DNA of 22,343 nucleotides from Thermoplasmata archaeon (GTDB lineage: Archaea; Thermoplasmatota; Thermoplasmata; Thermoplasmatales; Thermoplasmataceae). A program made the translations under genes and the position numbers. This document shows positions 15,997 through 22,343 of this stretch, piece by piece. The notes beneath the pieces were generated by a model. That model was not told where the DNA came from. It did no database searches and was given only the letters and a program-made list of their open reading frames with translations. The DNA lies in contig JAJZNS010000052.1 of the NCBI GenBank assembly GCA_021811635.1, forward strand, positions 1-22,343, given 5' to 3'. The first letter of the stretch is position 1. Every line of letters starts with the position of its first letter.

Positions 15997-16692
15997 ATGC
16001 TCGCGGCAATCAGGAAACATAAGGCAGTTGTCATAGCAATAATGCTTGCCATTGTAATAGTTGCCCCGGCATACTATTTCCTTATGCCCAGAGGTGCTGC
16101 CAGTTTACCGGTGATTACCGCCACGAACGCAACGACGGTTTACGACTGGACTGAGGATTTTTCAAACACCTCAGTAGCTTGGTTTTTCCTCAACGGGACT
16201 TTTGATACCGAATTCACGAACGGTTACTTGGGATATATTTATGCAAATTCAACTGTGCATCAGAAGGGGTATCCTGAGTCACACTTATACGTCAATCTTA
16301 AAGCTGGATACTCACCACAATCTTATAGTCTGGATGTTGGAGTGAACGTCACCGGGTACACTTACCTTAGTCCGAGTCCCAATGAGCTTAACATATCGTT
16401 CCGTGAGAATCTACCAGGCGCATTCTCTAATGTATCGTTTGTAAATTACTGGATCAATGCGACAACTGTGAAGGATACTTTAGGATACGCACAATTTACT
16501 TTGAACAACGGTTCCGGTATTGGAAGCGATCATGGATACCGTTTCTGTGCAAACTGGAGCGGATCTACAACCCTTTTCTATCCGCTGAAATCAAGCTACC
16601 CCTATCTGCTTAAGATAACCGTTTCCATAGGTGGCCTCTATGCACCAGTGACATCAACATTCATCGTCAACTTCACGGACGTGAAATCATGA
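15997..16692 (+). CDS. Membrane-anchored extracellular protein of unknown function
   Basis: 231 residues and not recognised as a known family. A short basic N-terminus (LAAIRKHK) precedes one strong membrane helix (about residues 10-30), most likely a signal anchor with the rest outside. The exterior part is rich in Ser, Thr, Asn and aromatic residues and has 11 N-glycosylation sequons, typical of archaeal cell-surface proteins. The RKHK-AVVIAIML boundary also resembles a class III (pilin-type) signal, a weaker alternative. The fold looks beta-rich (alternating hydrophobic residues). The stop overlaps the next start in ATGA, so it is translationally coupled to the large secreted protein and probably acts with it. 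The AT content is visibly higher than in the flanking core genes. Confidence 0.85.
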   Translation: MLAAIRKHKAVVIAIMLAIVIVAPAYYFLMPRGAASLPVITATNATTVYDWTEDFSNTSVAWFFLNGTFDTEFTNGYLGYIYANSTVHQKGYPESHLYVNLKAGYSPQSYSLDVGVNVTGYTYLSPSPNELNISFRENLPGAFSNVSFVNYWINATTVKDTLGYAQFTLNNGSGIGSDHGYRFCANWSGSTTLFYPLKSSYPYLLKITVSIGGLYAPVTSTFIVNFTDVKS

Positions 16693-19373
16693 AAAGCAGA
16701 TCCAAATTACTCAGAACCCTGCTTTCTCTGCAGTTCGCCATACTGATGATCGTTTCTTCCCTTATGGTGCTGACTTCATCCTCCGCAGCATCCCCTGCCA
16801 CGGAAAATACCGCTCTGGTTCCCGGAGCCCCTGTACACTATGATTGGGTTGGATACGCCGGAAACGATACGGTTTACCTTTCATCCGGCTTAAAAAGTAA
16901 TCTTCTTCTGTCTCAAAGTTTGCCCGGAACTGCAGGAGCAAGCTTGGTGACTGCCAATACGAGTTATACTGACTTTGATCGAAACCAAGTCACTAACAAA
17001 GTGCAGGTCGCGAATGATGTCGAAATGGGAACTGGAGGCAACATTGCCCTTGGAGGTGGAAATAACTTTTCATTTTCTGAACAATATCATCCTGCAGGTC
17101 CACGACTGGAAATCGCAGTGCCAATTGTCGTAGCAGTAAAGTCCGCTACATTCAACGAATCCAATAGAATGCTGGACTATGTCAATGATGCTTCCGAAAA
17201 TATTTATCCAAGCTGGCAAAACATTTCGGCCTGGGGAGTAAATATTTCCTCAGTCATTACAGGAATAAAACAATCAGATTATGGATACGTAAACCAACTA
17301 AATGAAACCGGTTTGTTTGACGAAGCGGTTAACTCATCCACATCCATAGATCAAAAACTGATAGGCAGCGATTACTGGGGCATCATACTGAGAATTGCGG
17401 ACATGACTGCAGGGGTCCTTAATGCTGCGTTGCCATTTTTACTTGGAAGTGACCCTGTTCCTATTCTTGACTTTATAAAGATTCCGCTTACGGCTTTCAC
17501 TTTTACCTATGACGCATATGATCTGGTTCAGGGAGTCCAAGGTTCGGCACAGAAGATTGTTCAAATCCCAGTGTGGAGAACCAATTCGTACGAACCGAAT
17601 CCAATATACCACAATTATACGGCAACGAATGGAACCTTCTGGGGGTCAAACTGGTCAGAGCTCGCAAGCGAGTTCAAGAACAGCAATTATTCAGATTCGA
17701 ACAGTAGCTATGAAGGGCCACCTATCGTACCTGCCGAAATTAACTACACGAATACGTTTTTCTGCAACGAGATGTTGCATTATTATATCTGGAAGCCTTA
17801 TTTCAACCAGTCCGGATACCTCAACCTGACTGCACAGAACTACATTTCACAGCAAAACCCAGGACTCTTCGCTACGTTAAACAACGATTCAAGTGCTCCT
17901 CTCCCCGGAGCCAAATCAACACTCAGCATCCACCTTGTGCCTGCAAACACGCTTTGGGGTCAAGTCATAGTAGATAATATTACAACATTAAAGAATCAAA
18001 ATATACTTATCACCCAGAAAAGCAGCAGCGGACAAGTGACTTATTTCTATGAAAAGATCAATGGGAATGGAAGTTATAGATTCATGGCACATCCCGGTTG
18101 GAACTACACCCTTCAGGCAGTAACGCCGTATGGCCTTACTAATGGTAAATCAGTTACCCCTTACGGTGAGGGTGGCACCGAGCTTACCCTAAACACCTAC
18201 CAGTCCAGATTGGGAATATCTGTTACAGAGGATGGGTTACCATCCGGTGATCAGTGGAGCGTGACATTGGGTAGCAATAGTAATGGTTACCAGACAGAGT
18301 TAAGCACTTCCCAGACTGTACTATTCAATGTCAGCAGTGTGGTGGATAACGACAGCTATATATTCAGCTATAACTATAACGCATTTGCGGAAGGTGGATT
18401 CAACTTCACATCCCCGGCAGGTGTTATTTCCGCTACTAACCTCTCTCCCATAGTTATCCTGAAAGCAGTCCCAGCAACCGGGAGCATAACCTTCCTTGAA
18501 TCTGGCCTGCCTGCCGGAGACGAATGGTCGATATACTTTTGGGTAACCGGGCAAACCATAAGCACCACCAGTTCGGGTATACTGTTCACCAATCTGCCCT
18601 ATCTGGGATATGGTTATACCGTTATATCGCCAAAGGGTTACACATCCACCCCTCAGATGTCGAGCGTTAACCTAAACTCGAATTCGGTAACTGTGAACAT
18701 AACCTTTTCCAAGATCCCCCCAACCAAATACAGCATCACGTTCGAGGAGAAGGGATTACCCTCAGACACTAGCTGGGGGGTGAAATTCAATGGCACACTG
18801 GTAAGCTCCACCACGCCCATCACTTTCTACGCTGTCAACGGAACGTACCCGTTCAGCGTCCCTGATACCATGTCCGGGAAATACACATATGTTTCGTCTC
18901 CGTCCAGCGGAACAATCCTGGTGAATGGTAGCAACCAGGTGCTGACCATCAGTTTCAATACCAATTACAATTCCTGCGTGAATCTCACCACCCCAATACT
19001 GATGGCCAACGGAACCTACGAACTTGCAAAATACATAACCGCAGGGGACAGGATAATGACCTACAATTACTCCACCGGGCAGCTGCAGCCGGAAACGGTG
19101 GAACTGGCTTATCATACGCCGCAGAAAGGTCAGGTGGCGATAAACCATTTCCTCCTGATCGCCCCGGACCAGAAAGTTCTCACCAGCAGGGGATACCAGG
19201 AAGCCATGAACCTCACCATAGGGGAGAGAATATACAACATATTCACCGGTCACTGGACAAGGATCAACTCACTGTACTCCCGGCAGGGCACTTTCACCAT
19301 GGTTGACTTTTACGTACTCGTCAACCATGACTATGTTGCCTGGTTCTACGTTATGGAGGACAAGATAATTTAA
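16689..19373 (+). CDS. Large secreted surface protein with GLPSG-type repeats and C-terminal Hint-like domain
   Basis: 894 residues. A signal peptide covers about residues 1-34 (basic start, hydrophobic core, SSSAAS cleavage region). Residues 35-500 are sequon-rich and unrecognised. Three beta-sandwich-like repeats follow: 508-598 (EDGLPSGDQWSV), 599-680 (ESGLPAGDEWSI) and 681-758 (EKGLPSDTSWGV), a module common in Thermoplasmata surface proteins and thermopsins. From Cys763 (SCVNLTTPILMANGTYELAK, then YITAGDRIMTYN) to the end there is a Hint-like domain, including KVLTSRGYQEAMNLTIGERIYN. Its usual TxxH block reads APDQ (825-828), and no terminal His-Asn is present, so self-splicing or autocleavage is unlikely. 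The protein has over thirty sequons and no C-terminal membrane anchor; attachment may come from the coupled upstream protein. The last third is richer in GC than the first two. Confidence 0.88.
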   Translation: MKSRSKLLRTLLSLQFAILMIVSSLMVLTSSSAASPATENTALVPGAPVHYDWVGYAGNDTVYLSSGLKSNLLLSQSLPGTAGASLVTANTSYTDFDRNQVTNKVQVANDVEMGTGGNIALGGGNNFSFSEQYHPAGPRLEIAVPIVVAVKSATFNESNRMLDYVNDASENIYPSWQNISAWGVNISSVITGIKQSDYGYVNQLNETGLFDEAVNSSTSIDQKLIGSDYWGIILRIADMTAGVLNAALPFLLGSDPVPILDFIKIPLTAFTFTYDAYDLVQGVQGSAQKIVQIPVWRTNSYEPNPIYHNYTATNGTFWGSNWSELASEFKNSNYSDSNSSYEGPPIVPAEINYTNTFFCNEMLHYYIWKPYFNQSGYLNLTAQNYISQQNPGLFATLNNDSSAPLPGAKSTLSIHLVPANTLWGQVIVDNITTLKNQNILITQKSSSGQVTYFYEKINGNGSYRFMAHPGWNYTLQAVTPYGLTNGKSVTPYGEGGTELTLNTYQSRLGISVTEDGLPSGDQWSVTLGSNSNGYQTELSTSQTVLFNVSSVVDNDSYIFSYNYNAFAEGGFNFTSPAGVISATNLSPIVILKAVPATGSITFLESGLPAGDEWSIYFWVTGQTISTTSSGILFTNLPYLGYGYTVISPKGYTSTPQMSSVNLNSNSVTVNITFSKIPPTKYSITFEEKGLPSDTSWGVKFNGTLVSSTTPITFYAVNGTYPFSVPDTMSGKYTYVSSPSSGTILVNGSNQVLTISFNTNYNSCVNLTTPILMANGTYELAKYITAGDRIMTYNYSTGQLQPETVELAYHTPQKGQVAINHFLLIAPDQKVLTSRGYQEAMNLTIGERIYNIFTGHWTRINSLYSRQGTFTMVDFYVLVNHDYVAWFYVMEDKII
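18210..18962 (+). repeat. Three tandem GLPSG-type domain repeats within the secreted protein
   Basis: Each unit is about 78-91 residues. The repeats start near ISVTEDGLPSGDQWSV, SITFLESGLPAGDEWSI and YSITFEEKGLPSDTSWGV, and units 2 and 3 end in a V-x-I-x-F strand. They are divergent protein repeats, not DNA repeats. The first unit is the least conserved in its second half. Confidence 0.75.
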
Positions 19374-19581
19374 GGCCATCGTACTTGATTTGAGCCATTT
19401 GATTTTGGACAGATATTCCGTCTTCCAATGAGACATTTTCTATTAACCTCCTTTTCTTCTCAATTCTGTTTTTCATTCTTCTTTCCTCCTTTCTGTTCCT
19501 CTCTTCCAGAAATTTAATCCTGAAATTCTCATTTTCATACCATCTCCTTTCAAATTCATCCGGTGAAAGGAACGAATGCAT
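19351..19581 (-). CDS. Small charged hypothetical protein (uncertain)
   Basis: 76 residues and not recognised. The first half (MHSFLSPDEFERRWYENENF) and a long Glu/Lys/Arg run (residues 22-48) predict one extended, charged helix or coiled coil. It overlaps the end of the convergent surface-protein gene by 23 bases. No Shine-Dalgarno or clear TATA box precedes the ATG. A second minus-strand frame upstream overlaps it by about two dozen bases, so it may be the tail of a gene broken by a frameshift. Confidence 0.4.
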   Translation of the reverse strand: MHSFLSPDEFERRWYENENFRIKFLEERNRKEERRMKNRIEKKRRLIENVSLEDGISVQNQMAQIKYDGLKLSCPP

Positions 19582-19708
19582 ATTCTATACATTTCTCTGC
19601 ATCTTCAAATTGTTCAACACAGCGTATTACAAAACAATATGCAAATGGTGATACGATACACCGTCCCCACACAATAGGGATCTTATCCGCAACAACAACC
19701 ACTCTCAC
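19556..19708 (-). pseudogene. Short open frame, probable gene remnant
   Basis: A 50-codon frame from a GTG reads VRVVVVADKIPIVWGRCIVS, continues with FAYCFVIRC and ends EKCIEYAFVPFTG. The composition looks like real protein, but there is no start signal and the frame is open only 6 codons further upstream. It runs into the 19351-19581 frame in another phase, so the two may be pieces of one decayed gene. No family is recognised. Confidence 0.3.
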
Positions 19709-19926
19709 AAATTCATTTGCCGAAAGTCAAGTTCGCACACAGCCTGGAATCGGACATCTTCAATGGTGTATGGGACTACACGCAGTGCAGACTGATGCAC
19801 ATGCACCGCTGGCAGCACAACAGGCCAGGCACATGGAAAAACGCTGATATCATGAATCCCGGGCTGTCCATCATGGAGACAAAGCCATCCACCTTTCTGG
19901 AAGAACTGCATGATTCCGTCCCATGA
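19678..19926 (+). other. Open plus-strand frame ending just before intron domain V
   Basis: The open frame contains FAHSLESDIFNGVWDYTQC and ends FLEELHDSVP with a TGA at 19924-19926, 11 bases before domain V. In group II introns the reverse transcriptase normally stops shortly before domain V, so the place fits a C-terminal remnant of that protein. However, I see no reverse transcriptase, maturase or HNH motif in it. It may equally be a chance frame. Confidence 0.2.
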
Positions 19927-19937
19927 AGGCAGTCGGT

Positions 19938-20009
19938 AAGCAGTGTGCGGGAAAACCGCAAGCGCTGTTTGATGAGAGGCTTCTGGGTAACGCCAGAAAT
20001 CTAATCTAC
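19938..20009 (+). ncRNA. Group II intron domains V and VI with 3' splice site
   Basis: Domain V: lower stem AGCAGTG/CGCTGTTT with the catalytic AGC triad at 19939-19941, a 2-base AG bulge, and upper stem TGCGG/CCGCA closed by GAAAA. This is the canonical domain V layout, except that the loop has five bases where four are usual. Domain VI (19971-20009): GAT pairs with ATC and AGA with TCT, leaving A20003 bulged opposite G, then a TTCTGG/CCAGAA hairpin. The bulged A is 7 bases from the end ...TCTAC, matching the usual branch-point distance and the AY 3' end. Confidence 0.78.
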
Positions 20010-20041
20010 GAAGAAAATCAGCATCCCGGGAACTGGATCTC

Positions 20042-21586
20042 CTAAACCGGGAAACTGACGTCCTGCGATAGAGGGATGTCGTTTCCGTAGTTGATAGTGA
20101 CTGTCTGTCTCTTCATATATGCCTTCCAGGCATCGGAACCGCTCTCACGTCCTCCACCGGTCTCCTTCTCCCCTCCGAATGCGCCGCCTATTTCAGCGCC
20201 TGCGGTTGCGGTGTTTACGTTGACTATTCCACAATCGCTCCCCCTTGCGGAGGTGAATTCCTCTACCTCTTTCAGATCATTCGAGAAAATCGAGGAAGAC
20301 AGCCCCTGCGGGACGGAATTGTGTATCCGGATGGCTTCTTCCAGGTTTCTGTACTTGAATACATACAGTATTGGCGCAAAGGTCTCCTTCCTGACGATGT
20401 CCATGTCAGGGCTAGCCTCAACTATTGCAGGTACAACGTAGTTCCCGCCTTCGAATCCGCTTATCTCTGCTTCTGTTCCGCCGAAGATGGTCTTTCCGCC
20501 CTGTTTTCTGGCCTCTTCTATTGCATTCCTGAATTTTGCCACGGCATCCTTGTCTATCAATGGACCCACCAGAACGCTATTTTCCAGGGGATTGCCTATT
20601 TTTGCCCGCCTATAAATATCCTTAATTCTATCCATGAACTGTTCGTAAACTTTCTCGTGAAGTATCAGCCTCCTTGTGGAGGTACATCTCTGCCCTGCCG
20701 TTGCAAGAGCACCGAATGAAACGCCCTTCGCTGCCAGCTTCAGGTCACACCTGTCGGAAACCACTGCTGCATTGTTTCCTCCAAGTTCCAGTATACTTCG
20801 GCCCAGCCTCCCTGCAACGCCTTCCGCTATCCTCTTTCCTGTGGGAACTGATCCCGTAAAGGAAATCAGAGGCAGGCGCCTGTCTGTGGCCATCTTGTTG
20901 CCTGTTTTCTTTCCTTCTCCTGCGACGAGGAAGAAAATTTCCGGTGACTTTAGCCTCTTGATTACCCTCTCTGCCACTTTCGTAATGGCAGCAGCAGTCA
21001 GAGGTGCTTTAGAAGACGGTTTCCATACAACCACATCACCGCATACGGCAGCGATCAGGGCATTCCATGACCAGACTGAAGCTGGGAAGTTGAAGGAAGT
21101 GATCACGCCGATTGGTCCAATTGGGACATATTGCTCTATCATCCTGTGCCTGCTGCGTTCGCTAGCGATTTCCAGCCCGTACAACTGTCTGGAAAGCCCT
21201 ACTGCAAGGTCCGCGACGTCGATCATCTCCTGGATTTCGCCTTCACCCTCGGTCAGAGTTTTGCCGACCTCTATGGAGAGAAGCCTGCCCAGATTTGACT
21301 TGTTCCTCCTCAGTTCTTCTCCTATCTCCCTTATTATGGAACCACGCTTTGGCGCAGGAATGTCGCGCCACTTCAGGAATGATTCCTCTGCGGCCGAAAC
21401 CACCTTCTCATAATCATCATCGCTGGCAAGGGTTATCTCGGCGGTTTCTTCCCCGTCTATCGGAGAAATAGATGCGATGCTCTCCCTGCCATGGGTCTCA
21501 GCCCAGATTCCATAATATGTACCGGAATTCAGCTTCCCCAGTCCCAGGGCACTCAGAACGTCCTTTTTCTGTGACTTTATATCCAT
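20042..21586 (-). CDS. Aldehyde dehydrogenase, ALDH7 (aminoadipate-semialdehyde/antiquitin) type
   Basis: 514 residues, the size of ALDH7 enzymes. NAD(P)-dependent aldehyde oxidation is supported by SFNFPASVWSWNALIAAVCG with VVVWKPSSKAPL (cofactor site), FTGSVPTGKRIAEGV, the catalytic Glu in LELGGNN (near 268) and the nucleophile Cys in TAGQRCTSTRRL. The C-terminal GGAFGGEKETGGGRESGSDAWK and RQTVTINYG are hallmarks of ALDH7, whose members oxidise alpha-aminoadipate semialdehyde in lysine breakdown. The substrate in this organism is inference; no other lysine-pathway gene is in the window. It is separated from rsmA by 23 bases, which hold a TATA-like element. Confidence 0.93.
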   Translation of the reverse strand: MDIKSQKKDVLSALGLGKLNSGTYYGIWAETHGRESIASISPIDGEETAEITLASDDDYEKVVSAAEESFLKWRDIPAPKRGSIIREIGEELRRNKSNLGRLLSIEVGKTLTEGEGEIQEMIDVADLAVGLSRQLYGLEIASERSRHRMIEQYVPIGPIGVITSFNFPASVWSWNALIAAVCGDVVVWKPSSKAPLTAAAITKVAERVIKRLKSPEIFFLVAGEGKKTGNKMATDRRLPLISFTGSVPTGKRIAEGVAGRLGRSILELGGNNAAVVSDRCDLKLAAKGVSFGALATAGQRCTSTRRLILHEKVYEQFMDRIKDIYRRAKIGNPLENSVLVGPLIDKDAVAKFRNAIEEARKQGGKTIFGGTEAEISGFEGGNYVVPAIVEASPDMDIVRKETFAPILYVFKYRNLEEAIRIHNSVPQGLSSSIFSNDLKEVEEFTSARGSDCGIVNVNTATAGAEIGGAFGGEKETGGGRESGSDAWKAYMKRQTVTINYGNDIPLSQDVSFPV

Positions 21587-21603
21587 AGCTGGATAGCTGT
21601 CAG

Positions 21604-21613
21604 CATAAATTAA
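21604..21613 (-). promoter_or_regulatory. Possible TATA box of the aldehyde dehydrogenase gene
   Basis: The minus strand reads TTAATTTATG, centred 22-24 bases before the ATG at 21586. It overlaps the last codons of rsmA. The spacing is slightly short for a leaderless start, so confidence is moderate. Confidence 0.35.
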
Positions 21614-22343
21614 GGTTTTTTCTCTTTCAGCGTATTTCTCATTATGTCCAGGAGTTTCAGGAACTGAACCTCACCCAGTTCTTCAATTCTCATATCGCCA
21701 AGCTCCGGAGGAAGTCCTGGCAAGACATTTTTCAGTTTCTTCCTCTTACCGGCAAATGCTGTCCGGAGGATGTCCTCATATTTGTCGGGATACATCATTT
21801 CCTTCCTTTCAAATCTAAGTATAATTGAGTCGACCTTCGGCGCCGGAGTAAAGAAAGTTCTTGGAACGTTTCTGATTCTTCTGGCATTCACGTTAAGGTA
21901 GGATAAGGCTGATATCCTCGAGAATCCCCTTTGGCCAGGTAGTTTCAGCAATTTTTCTCCGAACTCTCTCTGGAACATGAGGACCGCAAATCTGAAGCTG
22001 GATTTGCAGAGAAGCTCGAACAGCGGGGAGGATATAGAATAGGGGATGTTGCCTGCGATCCCGTCTGTATTCAGAACTCCAGGAAAATCAAGAATGTTGC
22101 CCTTTACAATGGAAAGTCTCCCTTCACCCAATTCAGCGCTGAATCTCTCTCGCAGCACATCAATAAACCTGTGATCGGTCTCCACTGCCTTGACGTAATA
22201 CCCAATTTCGAGGAGAAAAGCAGTCAGAATGCCAGTGCCTGGCCCAATCTCAACAACTTTTGAGCCTGCAGGGAGGGATAGGGCTCTAGCCTCGGCGCGT
22301 GCAACGGATGCATTTCTGAGAAAAACCTGGCCGTACCGCCGGT
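21610..22343 (-). CDS. rsmA: 16S rRNA (adenine1518/1519-N6)-dimethyltransferase RsmA (KsgA/Dim1), 5' end missing
   Basis: About 244 codons are present, and the frame is open to the right edge of the window, so the true start lies outside. The enzyme dimethylates two adjacent adenines near the 3' end of 16S rRNA late in small-subunit assembly. The N-terminal RRYGQVFLRNASVARAEARAL corresponds to the family GQxFL segment. VVEIGPGTGILT is the S-adenosylmethionine loop, and GNIPYSISSPLFELL is the NxPY catalytic motif. FFTPAPKVDSIILRFERK and the C-terminal helical domain follow. A GTG at 22185 is internal and not the start. Confidence 0.96.
   Translation of the reverse strand, partial: RRYGQVFLRNASVARAEARALSLPAGSKVVEIGPGTGILTAFLLEIGYYVKAVETDHRFIDVLRERFSAELGEGRLSIVKGNILDFPGVLNTDGIAGNIPYSISSPLFELLCKSSFRFAVLMFQREFGEKLLKLPGQRGFSRISALSYLNVNARRIRNVPRTFFTPAPKVDSIILRFERKEMMYPDKYEDILRTAFAGKRKKLKNVLPGLPPELGDMRIEELGEVQFLKLLDIMRNTLKEKKP

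Noticed and set aside
18975..19373. A true self-splicing intein in the surface protein
   Set aside because: There is no downstream extein, no C-terminal His-Asn, and the TxxH block is replaced, so only a Hint-like domain can be claimed.
20676..21413. 245-codon plus-strand open frame opposite the aldehyde dehydrogenase
   Set aside because: Long, but a mirror of a GC-biased, strongly conserved ALDH7 gene; the translation is low-complexity and matches no family.
1..22343. CRISPR arrays or direct repeat clusters
   Set aside because: No regularly spaced identical repeats were seen anywhere in the window.

Overview
The window comes from a euryarchaeon of the Thermoplasmata, most likely Thermoplasmatales or a close relative. 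The evidence is the euryarchaeal DNA primase small subunit, the archaea-only GatD/GatE amidotransferase, an 11-subunit-type Nuo cluster without NuoE/F/G and with a split NuoJ, TATA boxes about 25 bases upstream of start codons (leaderless transcripts), and a secreted protein with the GLPSG-type repeats seen in Thermoplasmata surface proteins and thermopsins. I cannot name the species.

Layout. 1-6620 (minus strand) is one tight operon, nuoA-B-C-D-H-I-J1-J2-K-L-M, encoding the membrane arm and the quinone-side module of a complex I-like proton pump; nuoM runs off the left edge. 6840-11942 (minus) holds acyl-CoA dehydrogenase, a DUF72 protein, gatD and gatE, with 4-base overlaps at two junctions. 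11994-13003 (minus) is a rubrerythrin-DUF3501 pair, probably for peroxide or oxidative stress defence. 13044-14192 (minus) is priS. 20042-21586 (minus) is an ALDH7-type aldehyde dehydrogenase, followed at the right edge by the 16S rRNA dimethyltransferase rsmA (5' end missing).

The accessory part is 14240-20040. It contains (i) what reads as the intact 5' end of a group II intron at 14583, with a recognisable domain I; (ii) an 1113-bp insertion sequence with 11-bp perfect inverted ends and a wrecked transposase, lying directly against that intron fragment; (iii) a two-gene plus-strand operon for a membrane-anchored and a secreted, sequon-rich surface protein, the second ending in an apparently inactivated Hint (intein/hedgehog-type) domain; (iv) decayed sequence with small open frames; and (v) an intact-looking group II intron domain V plus domain VI with bulged branch-point A, ending at 20009. 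The two intron ends have the same orientation and bracket 5.4 kb that contains no reverse transcriptase.

The most notable points are the split group II intron in a Thermoplasmata genome, the surface-protein operon lying between its two ends, and the Hint domain that keeps its Cys but has lost the TxxH motif.
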